Below, piece by piece: positions 55,242-64,000 of a stretch of DNA of 64,000 nt. The position numbers were made by a program, and so were the translations under genes. This DNA is from Schistosoma mansoni. Taxonomy: Eukaryota > Platyhelminthes > Trematoda > Strigeidida > Schistosomatidae. The notes below the pieces were generated by a model that had not been told where the DNA came from, did no database searches, and was given only the letters and a program-made list of their open reading frames with translations. The stretch covers positions 8,308,717 to 8,372,716 of the forward strand of contig NC_031498.1 in NCBI RefSeq assembly GCF_000237925.1, read 5' to 3'. Every line of letters begins with the position of its first letter. Positions within the stretch are counted from its first letter, which is position 1.

Positions 55242-55567
55242 ATGTATACAAATGATGGATGTTGGATACAAACTAATGAAGATGCATCGGTTCACCTTCG
55301 TCCATCTCCTCATCACCATTTTCATAACCTTTGGATTACCGATTCAACTTCAAAACAATATTCACCTACTTCATTTAATATTTCATCGACTTATTCATCT
55401 AGTTCATCACCAGTACCAGATCCTTCATTTCTTACTGATAACATAACAAATACTTCTGTTATATTAGACAGTCAATATAATCCATATTTCAATAATACTG
55501 GAAATTTACATGTACCATATAGGTACATGTGGGATAAAGAAGATGATTATTACCTATATACATCCAA
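55242..55567 (+). CDS. Probable coding exon of an unknown gene (first coding exon?)
   Basis: ATG at 55242 opens 108 codons with non-repetitive composition and ends at an excellent donor, AA|GTAAGT (55566-55571), in phase 2. The protein is rich in Ser, Thr, Pro and Asn (TSFNISSTYSSSSSPVPDPS) and ends in an aromatic segment, YMWDKEDDYYLYTS. No signal peptide or known domain is seen. It could be the disordered N-terminus of a regulatory protein. The next exon was not found, so the gene would continue to the right, maybe beyond the window. Confidence 0.5.
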
Positions 55568-56930
55568 GTAAGTCTTAACTTCATCTTTGAGACATATCAG
55601 ATTCATTTTCTGGAAGGTATAGATGACTGAGTTTAATATCGAAAAGAATAAATACATTTGATAATAAGCTTTAGAGGGTTCTCCGTAGAAATATAAGTAA
55701 ATGTTACTGAATGAATGGTGCCCATGTGAAAATTTGTCAAAATTTACATTATTCTTTAAAAATCGAACTATCAAAAAGCTAAAACGATTAAGACTGGACT
55801 GTTTGATTATCTGTTATTCACAAAAAGTTGATCCCTAGTTCGTATGCTTCAGAACTTCAGTTATTGAGTAGGAAAAATATCGATTTTATTCTCAAACAGT
55901 TTGTTAGTATAGTCGGCCCTCATAATAGTGACATAATTCTCCATTTCCAAATTTTACTGACCTAAATCTCAGTTTCGGAATACATGTCAAATAACATTTT
56001 ATGCATATAAGTATATTTTGTTAAGTCCACTGATTTTATCTTTGCTATGAAACCTGATGATTTTTTATTGGAATATTTTTCTCAAATTTGTATCAGTTGG
56101 AAACAGTTTATATAACACACAGATCAATTAAAGAGTAAGTGAAAAGCAAGAAGCATGGGATGAGTGTTTCTTTGCCATTCAGGACTTCTCAACAGTATTT
56201 GCCCATTATTATACAAAAGCTTTTGTCAATTAATAATCGAATTCTTATGAATGAATCGCTTCGAAATAGATTTAAGTTCTAGTGAGATCCTTTGAGGTTA
56301 ATCAAATTTAAGATGAAGTAGGAAATAATTAATGACTTTACATGAGGAATGTGAAACAAAGTAGATTGGTAAATTCCGGAACTGTGTGTATTGAATTTAT
56401 ACTCATGGGTTTAAAGTTACTGTGTTCTTTTAGAGAGCCAAAAATAGTCTCTTGGTTGGTGCTCACTTCCGAGAAGTCATGAATTAGGATAAAAACAACT
56501 TCCTAGTCCTCCCTGATTTGTATTAACATTTCAACTAAACACAGTTGATACAGAAAGCTATCTAGAGAAACAAATATAAAAATTTAATTATATTTCTGAT
56601 ATCATTTGACATAGTTACTTACATAAACCACTGACTATGTATTAGTTTTAATAAATAACCATTTCAGATACTTACATCTTAATAATTTACTTGATCTAGT
56701 AAATAACCTGATTAGAAGAACCTTCGTTAGTTCGTGATTTCCATTGTCATAAATCAATATTTTTGAATTACATGAAATTAAAGGTGAACCATATTTAATA
56801 TGATATTACGCTAAGTTCATAAACTTGGGTAAATGATTGAAAAGTTGTAAAATCTTTTACGTTGGTTTTCTTATAACTTGGAACAATTCTCAGATGCTTT
56901 AAGAATTCAAAATGATGTTCATTCAATTCT
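55568..56930. other. AT-rich DNA, possibly intron
   Basis: No gene or repeat copy is recognised. It would be intron if the exon at 55242-55567 is real. Confidence 0.4.
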
Positions 56931-56934
56931 GAAA

Positions 56935-57088
56935 ACATGACACAGAATGGTAGGTCCTGGGTTCGAATCTAGCGAGGCGGGATGCGCACTGCTGAGGAGT
57001 CCCACAACAGGACGAAACGGTCGTCCAATGCTTCCAGGTTTTCCATGGTGGTCTAACTTCAACTGACTCATGATTTCAACTATACATA
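56935..57088 (+). repeat. Hammerhead SINE family 2, copy H
   Basis: The copy starts in the tRNA-like head (box B GGGTTCGAATC; box A lost), then has the hammerhead (56986-57031) and the family 3' end (CTTCCAGGTTTTCCATGG, then GACTCATGATTTCAACTAT). It is 5' truncated. Confidence 0.82.
56986..57031 (+). ncRNA. Hammerhead ribozyme, core intact (family 2, copy H)
   Basis: CUGAGGA at 56992-56998, stem II GTCC/GGAC, GAAA, a short stem III (AC-GGTC-GT) and the cleavage triplet GTC are present. Stem I GCACTG/CAATGC has one C-A mismatch. It is likely weakly active or inactive depending on that pair. Confidence 0.75.
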
Positions 57089-57089
57089 A

Positions 57090-58087
57090 AAAATTACTAA
57101 AACTCTCCACAAACAACCCAAAATATTTTTAGCTTATTGTTAAAATCTGAAATACATTATCAATTTATTTATACTAAACACGAGAAAATAATAATAATGA
57201 TAAAAACGTTCTTGATGGATACTACTATGATTGCAACAAAAGTAGTTTCATTTACCATAATAAATAGTACTCCTCTTAAGTAATAAATTTAAAGTACCAT
57301 CTATTAAGAATTTCAATTTAGTAACATTATCAAATTGCTTGGGTAAATATGTGTTTCATGTTGATAAACTTTTGAATTAGAAGAAGATAGTTATATAAAA
57401 AAAACTAACTAATCTCAATAATATATAAGAACTTTCGTCTAAATTAGAGCGAATAGTTTCACAGTATTTGAGTGCCGAGTTGAAAGCTTGGACCGGATTA
57501 CCAGGCGAAACGTTGGATTTACTTCAAATTCATTCGCTGAGATTTTACAAGTACATTATTCCTCTTTAATAACTAATCTCAACTTTGATCTTCTGTAATC
57601 ATTGAATTTTCCTTAATATAGAACATAGTACAAACATTACAGATAAAACATCACTAGTGAATGTATTCAGATTGTATGATTGTTAGAAAGATTATAAGAT
57701 GAAACGAACTTATACTTCATATTATCATCAACTTTATAATTTTCCTAGAACTCTATCATAAACCAGAGTTTCATACCCAAACTTTTAGGCTTTTCATTCA
57801 GAGATTTCATTATCAGCTTCCAACTCAGATGATATATTTTATTGAACTACCAAACCAGATGACCAGTAATTCTTTCATTTTCAGCAATTATTTAATTTTT
57901 CTTTTCTTAGTCATAGTCATTACAAGTAAACAAAAGGATTACCAAATCTAAATTAAATTGCTTTTTTTATTACCAACAGACTAACCTTCCATAACTTAGT
58001 GTATTAATAAATTATTTAGATAAAACAGGTTTCAATAAAACTATAATTTAAATTTACTTATATAAATATTGCTTAGAGACCTTGAAT
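57090..58087. other. AT-rich DNA
   Basis: No gene. A short less AT-rich patch at about 57470-57545 (GCTTGGACCGGATTACCAGG) has the look of repeat debris, family unknown. Confidence 0.4.
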
Positions 58088-58395
58088 GATATGGCTCAAA
58101 ATCGTTTGCAATAGCGAAGGTGCATCCACTCTTTGTGTTCTACCAAATTCTAATCTTCTGAATTCTTCATGTCTCTATCTTTTTTCTCTTTCCAAATTTA
58201 TTTCACTGGATTATACTCCTTCAATAGCATCTTCAAACCCTAATCTTTCACATTAATGCATATACTCTTACTACTTTTACCACCATGGGATTTGAATCGA
58301 CAGCTGTATCTCTGTGCTAATGTGGTATGGCAACTCAAACTGATGTACGTAAGTACGAAGTTCTACGTTGTGACTGACTGACTGACTGATTGGAT
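58088..58395 (+). mobile_element. LINE 3'-end fragment (same family as 13880-16100)
   Basis: It starts in the last codons of the LINE protein (ATGGCTCAAAATCGTTTGC; compare ATGGCTCAGAATCGATCAC at about 15837), continues through the 3' UTR and ends with (TGAC)n at about 58370-58388. This is a strongly 5'-truncated, dead-on-arrival copy, as target-primed reverse transcription often leaves. Confidence 0.8.
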
Positions 58396-59149
58396 AAATT
58401 AATAACATGTCCAAACATTTACAATTAGCATAGGTGCTTTTAGAATCAAACTCTTGGATACTAGTATACAATGATTGTTTATTGAATAATTTTTAAGGTT
58501 ACACACATCTCAATATACTTCAAAAGATTCTAATGATTTTTATGTAGTTTTACTGAATCATTGTGAAGATTTATACTGATTCAAGTTTCTACACTTAAAA
58601 TTGTGTAAAACTTCAAAACAAAACAAAAATTGATCGTAATATTAAATTAGCTAGAAAAAGTAGCCTGAAAACTTTAAGATGTCGTCAATGTTACACCTTA
58701 GTCTGCAGTCTTTAAAACTTGAGAAATAGTCAAATATACATTTATAACCGGCTTCTTTTGTGTAAGTCATTATATTGAATTACTTGTTAATGTGACTTTG
58801 TAAAATTCTTTTTTGAGATCTCATGAATAAAGTACTCAATAATTACTAAAAAACATTTTATATTTTTACTTAGTAATCTCCAATTGAACTACTAAACATC
58901 CTGTCTATAAGTGATAGTCAAACACTGTCATAACTATTATGTATTCATGACTTGGCTTTCAAATAATTGTTATCCTTTTTATGATTACGTCTACTTGACT
59001 TAAAATTCAATTTTGATTTTGAAGAAAATATAACAAACTACATCCTTTGATCAGTGATGTTTTGAGTATTTCATTTATTTCATCTCAGAATCTATATGAT
59101 ACAATTAAGCTTGTTGTAGCATTTTTATGACTTTCTAGCTATTATATAG

Positions 59150-59257
59150 TTGAGATCATGAGTCAATTGAAGTTAAACCACCATGGAAAACGTGGAAGCA
59201 CTGGACGTCCGTTTCGTCCTATTGTGGGACTCCTCAGCAGTGCGCATCCACGATTTC
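59150..59257 (-). repeat. Hammerhead SINE family 2, copy I (5' truncated)
   Basis: On the minus strand it starts close to GCGAAATCGTGGATGCG, has a perfect hammerhead and then the 3' end to ATGATCTCAACTATA. The tRNA head is missing. Confidence 0.83.
59198..59243 (-). ncRNA. Hammerhead ribozyme, fully paired (family 2, copy I)
   Basis: Stem I GCACTG/CAGTGC pairs in all six positions. The remaining parts are core CUGAGGA, stem II GTCC/GGAC with loop CACAATA, GAAA, a short stem III AC-GGAC-GT and the cleavage site GTC^C. This is the best ribozyme candidate of family 2 in the window. Confidence 0.85.
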
Positions 59258-59667
59258 GCATCTATTACACTGAGCTTCTTCTTTTTTAACATTTCCATAT
59301 ATTAAACATTGACGTTTATGTAAAAAATGGAACTGTATAACCTAATGAGAATTCATTTACAGAAATATTCTTCATTCAGATATCTACACTTTGATATGAT
59401 GACAATTTGTAAACAATAAGGGATCTACAAGTTATTTTTGATGATTAAATCTGTTCTATAAGAAGCTTTAAATTTAATATTATATTGAATGAGGTTGAAT
59501 AAAAAGCTGTATAAACTATATCATTCAATGTAACAAATAGAAAGGAAGATCATTTAACCTTTTTTATATCGAGAGGCTTTTGTTAACATGTCAACTAAAG
59601 TATGATATTAGTTCATATTAATTGATCGACTTACATGTAATTGAACATCAAGGAAATCAAATAATAA

Positions 59668-59890
59668 ATCATTAATTTTATAGTTGAAATCATGAGTCAA
59701 TTGAAGCTGGACCACCATAGGAAACCTGAAAGCACTGGACGGTCTTTTCGTCCTATGGCGGGACTCCTCAGCAGTGAGCATCCACAGTCCCGCATCGCGA
59801 GATTCGAACCCAGGACCTAACAGTCTCGCACGTGAGCGCTTAACCTCTAGAACCACTAAGCCGGCATCCAACCGGCATCCATCATTAATT
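59668..59890 (-). repeat. Hammerhead SINE family 2, copy J, full length with target duplications
   Basis: The target duplication ATCATTAATT lies at 59668-59677 and 59881-59890; the element proper is 59678-59880. On the minus strand it has a tRNA-like head with box A TAGTGGTTCTAGAGG and box B GGGTTCGAATCTC, then the hammerhead at complement(59732-59777), then the 3' end. Ribozyme core CUGAGGA and GAAA are intact, but stem III has an A-G mismatch. A small duplication (CCGGCATCCAACCGGCATCC on the plus strand) marks its 5' end. Confidence 0.87.
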
Positions 59891-62800
59891 ATCAAATTAA
59901 ATCATAGATACATGTTTTCTTTAAGGCATTATAATTCAATTCTTAGGTATAATTATAATGAGTTAAATAGTCTTGTATCTACTAGAATATGAACAATTCT
60001 ATGATTCAATCAGACATCACTCTTCATTTTATGATTAAATTTATTTTGTGCTTTCATTTTTAACTTAATTGATAAAATCCCAATTCATATCAAAAACTCT
60101 GTATAGATAATTATAAGTTATGCAACAAACTCTTGGGAAATAATAATAATATTTACAACGAATCAAACTGTTATTATTATTGTTTTGACCACACCGAAAT
60201 TCATATTCAAAATCTCTGCTTTCCAAGTTATTATTTTATGCAATATTGTTATACACGTATCACAGAAGAGAGAGAAAGTAATTCATAGAAAAAGACAAAA
60301 TATTTAGACATGCTTACATGAGCAGCAATGAATGAAGAGTAGAAATATGTATGCAAATATGCAAACATATACATTCTCAAGGCCTAAGTGACTAGAGGAG
60401 ATGAGAATTCTTTAAAGTAACTGAGTAAGCAGTGATTAGCTACGAAAAAAGAACGATAAGTTGATGCATTTCATCAACTTTTAGACGCTATAATCAAATT
60501 ATATATATATATATATATATCGAGTCACGAAATGATTGTTGACTATTTATTGACTTACTACTGAATACAATGGTATCTTAGTCTATCGATAAATATTGTT
60601 ATATAAGAGAAGATTGTCATGAACCACTCTCTTTATTAGTTAGTTGTTGATAGTGAACAAATATTATAGTAAGATGGAAATAATTTCAATCACGAAAATT
60701 TCAGTAAAAACAGCTGGTGACCAAAATCTAAACTACGCATAATTATGAGACTTAAGTTGTTAAATTGTACTACAGAACAGATCAGTAGGATAATAATCGA
60801 ACTTAAGACTAATCTGGATCTGAGTTATTGAAGGAAATATACTTTGCTGATCAACATCGACATCAGAGATCCTATGCAAGAAAGTTGAAAATATAGATTC
60901 TTAATCCAACAACAAATATAGTAGAAATCATCACGTCATTCAATTTAGCGATCACATTGTAAATAGATCTCGGATAACAGGAGGAGATAACGTACAACAC
61001 AAATTATCATCAAGTCACTTATTTAATGGAGTTGAGTTCAGAGCAATTTAACAGAAATAGTAGATCTTTATTTTAAGATCACGACTGGATACATAGATTT
61101 CATACATTTAATTTGTAAAATGACACATTGATTCAGACAGTTTTCAATTAACGGAACATTGGTTTAATACAAATACTCTTTGTTTATGAATTGTTTCAAC
61201 CAAGTGATTTTTATCATTGATATTGTTGGATAACTAATGAAAATGAATGATCACTGAATATTTACTTTCTGGTTTTTAACTCTTTAACGACCAGAACTTA
61301 TCTTTCAGTTCTTGAGACGAGCACAATACATTCAAATCACTAAGTCGAGATCTTGTGCTCCACACTTTCAATTTTAGTCAATTCACCATACTATGTGGAG
61401 CTCATCCCAAGTGAATGTTGATTTTCTGCTTCATTTCCGAATTGACTGCCTTGACAGATCATGGCTTCTTACTAAAACTTTCAGATGTCCTTCTGGAAGT
61501 TAGCCACTAGTTCTTATGACGAAAAGTTGTATGGTTACGTAGATACATGATCAGTCATCTGACAGGATGTGAATATTGTGACTGAATGACGATTAATTAC
61601 TAAAACCGAACCATCAGCCCAAAGTACCCAGTGAATTAGAACTAAAGGGTAAGACAAAAATATGTTACTACTTCCTAGCATACACATACATATACAAAAG
61701 TCTTGGTTTTAAAGTAGACATGACTAAACATCTTTCTTTTTAAAAAATTTATATTATGTAGGTTTCATAGAATGCTCACTAGCCTATGAAATTAAAGCCA
61801 GACAATTAGAGTTGATTGTTGCCTTGTATTTCTAGGTAGCTTTTATAAAAAAATTGGGTTTTCTGAAATTACTTTTCACTGCAATCAGATGTTATTCCTT
61901 TCTATGAGACCCAATTATCTATGCTTTATTCTCGTTTGATGCCCTGGACATGAATCTCATATTAGAAGGCAACAAATGTTCTTTGTATTTGAGTTTTCAA
62001 TGAAAATGACCTCATGTTAGACGAGATCCTTGTGAAAGGCACTCAAACTAATTAAGAGTTGATTTTATTATGTTAAACTTCATTCTTATATAACATTATT
62101 GACTGTTTCCAATACTTCGTTTCCAGTGAGTTTCTAGTACAATAATTTGAGGATCTTTTTTTCATTAGAATTACTTGTATTCAGTTCCCGATTAGAGAGC
62201 TTTTAAGGTAATAATTATGGCAATTTGTGGATCTGCATTCTTACCGTTCACTTCAATCACTATAGGATTGGTTTATATATTCGCCATTTTTAGGGATATC
62301 CGGAACACTTTATTTTTCAGCTCATTTTAATCTAACCACAACTAATATCCTTAAACATTCGTTAGCGTTGTCTATAGTGATGACTTAGTCAATCTACGTT
62401 TACTAGGATATTTATTTTCAAATCAATGAAAACTGTGGCTTGTAAAGAAGATTGTGTCTTCATTCATTTTGCCAACCGGAGTGTTTATGATGATTATTTC
62501 TTACGACTGTTTGTTAAACGCTTTTTGTTTTAACCTCGATTTTACTTACTCATACCCAACTTTAATAATAATACTCATTTATTCAAATTGATATTTTTCT
62601 TCTTCTCGAGTATTGAAAAAGTTTAGATTGATATTATTCATATAATTAGTCTTGAGGTCAGACAGTTGACTTCTCACTAACTCTCATCTTCCTCCATCTT
62701 GGATGTTTGTATTTACCAGTCAATAGATGACTTACATACAAAAATGAATAATCACATATCCTGTAATCTCACAGTAGTATACCTCTAGGGTTTTGCAACT

Positions 62801-63396
62801 TTTGTGTAGAATCGTTTTCAAGAGCACAGATCACCCAGATATATAGATATTTGGATATGAGAAATTTAATATTTATTCTAAAACTCGTTCGCTTATTCAC
62901 CAAGGTGAGTGTATGTAAACTGATGTTTCAAAAAAATAATCGAACGAATCAGATTATGTCATTAATTACTCAGTTTACATCAAGTGATCAGTTCGAGTTA
63001 CTCGTTCTACTTGAAAGCTATCAAATGTGATAGCCAAAATCCTTAATCCTTACATCATGTCGCATCACACTTAGTGAACGTAGACCTATATCACTCAACT
63101 TTAAATCATTGTCTTATATCCGAAAACTATCTTATCTAGTTCATTTAGAACAAGTGATTAATATACTTAAATCTCAGATCATATCAGTACATAAGTCCCT
63201 ACTTTAAAAAATGATTTTATTTATTTACTGTTTACATTTGATGAAAGTTTGAATAGTTTACTTTAAAAAAATAACACAGACATCATTGTACGACATTACA
63301 AATTTGTTCATTTGATTCTATAATCCAATGATTAACAAACTTAACGTAATTATAAAGTTACCAAAGTGAATAAATGAAAATCTTAATAATTTTTAT
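59891..63396. other. AT-rich DNA, no gene seen
   Basis: Contains a TA microsatellite (about 60500-60520). No coding region, tRNA or clear repeat copy is recognised. Confidence 0.45.
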
Positions 63397-63614
63397 CCAT
63401 TCAGATATTGCACAAGCAAGTGGCTATCAGGACTCAGTAGCTAAGTGGATAACACGATGGCGTTTGAAGCGAAATATACTGGGTTCAAGTCCCAGAGTGA
63501 ACATCAACTCCGAGATGCAGATACATCCAGTCGCCGAGTCCCAAATAGGACGAAACACGCGTCCTGGATTCCACTGCTAGCCACTGTTCATCTTTGCTTA
63601 CCATTCAGTTATTG
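63397..63614 (+). repeat. SMalpha-like hammerhead SINE family 1, copy D, full length with target duplications
   Basis: CCATTCAG(A/T)TATTG at 63397-63410 and 63601-63614 (13 of 14 matching) flanks a 190-bp unit at 63411-63600. It has a tRNA-like head (box A TAGCTAAGTGGAT, box B GGGTTCAAGTCCC), then the hammerhead at 63517-63577 and the 3' end CATCTTTGCTTA. The catalytic CUGACGA reads TCGCCGA (63531-63537), so the ribozyme is dead. GAAA, stem II and the cleavage-side strand are kept. Confidence 0.87.
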
Positions 63615-64000
63615 TTTATAAATGAATAAATGATTCATTGACTATTAGAAAATATTTCAGATGTATACATTAGTCTTACATTATTCTCATTCTTCCAATC
63701 ATTTGTATACAGAAGTTTACACTAAATCTAAGAATTTACATGTATTCAATAAACAGGCTCTTAAAACCTATTAATTAATATTCTAAAGAAACTCATAAAA
63801 AAATTATATTCGAAACTCGTACCCTTTTCCGTTAACATAATTTTATGATATGAAAGTAATATATATCGAATCATTTAAACAAAGAGATGAGAAACTTTCA
63901 TTACTTATTGCTTTTTAGTTATACTACTATTTAAACCGGTTGATTGTGACGGCTTGGATCTATGTTTAAGTTAAAAATAACTTACGGATAAACCACACAT

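Noticed and set aside
59800-59872. True tRNA gene at copy J
   Set aside because: It is part of a repeated element with target duplications, and the acceptor stem is not paired.
1-64000. CRISPR array, operons or bacterial-type systems
   Set aside because: No spaced short direct repeats of CRISPR type and no clustered prokaryotic genes; introns and LINEs show a eukaryotic genome.

Overview
The window looks like nuclear DNA from a blood fluke of the genus Schistosoma (species not decided). It is AT-rich and has intron-bearing host genes with very small introns of 31 to 41 bp. It also carries schistosome-type repeats: SMalpha-like SINEs with a hammerhead ribozyme, RTE-clade LINEs, a Penelope-like fragment and Gypsy-type LTR remains. 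No bacterial or viral gene organisation is seen.

Layout. 1-1750: no clear gene, but a pair of 28-bp inverted repeats about 250 bp apart. 1767-12667 (+): a CBP/p300 histone acetyltransferase in seven recognised coding exons, modelled at 1885 residues, with TAZ1, KIX, bromodomain, HAT, ZZ, TAZ2 and an NCBD-like segment. 13880-16100: a decayed LINE. 16100-27740: non-coding DNA with several interspersed repeats. 27755-28564 (-): a complete 810-bp non-autonomous LINE-like element with perfect 13-bp target duplications. 28792-38993 (-): a six-exon beta-ketoacyl-ACP synthase of the mitochondrial OXSM/FabF type, modelled at 473 residues with its catalytic triad intact. Its last intron holds a 3.18-kb RTE LINE, complete except for one in-frame stop, inserted into an older repeat with 8-bp target duplications. 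39000-42650: unexplained. 42650-48960: a graveyard of broken Gypsy-type LTR elements. 53430-54674: SMalpha-like ribozyme SINEs around a Penelope-like GIY-YIG fragment. 55242-55567 (+): a probable coding exon of an unknown gene that would continue to the right. The rest is AT-rich repeat-bearing DNA.

The two host genes have no evident functional link. CBP acts in nuclear transcription control. The ketoacyl synthase acts in mitochondrial fatty acid and lipoate supply. They are transcribed towards each other.

The most interesting signal is a set of about ten hammerhead-ribozyme loci in 64 kb. They fall into two SINE families that differ in sequence, and full-length copies of each carry a tRNA-like pol III head. 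Two copies keep every core residue and paired stem as read by eye (complement 54444-54504 and complement 59198-59243). Others carry specific core lesions. Two full-length copies have target-site duplications, showing that the tRNA head plus hammerhead moved as one unit. All calls were made by eye, with no database search or folding run.
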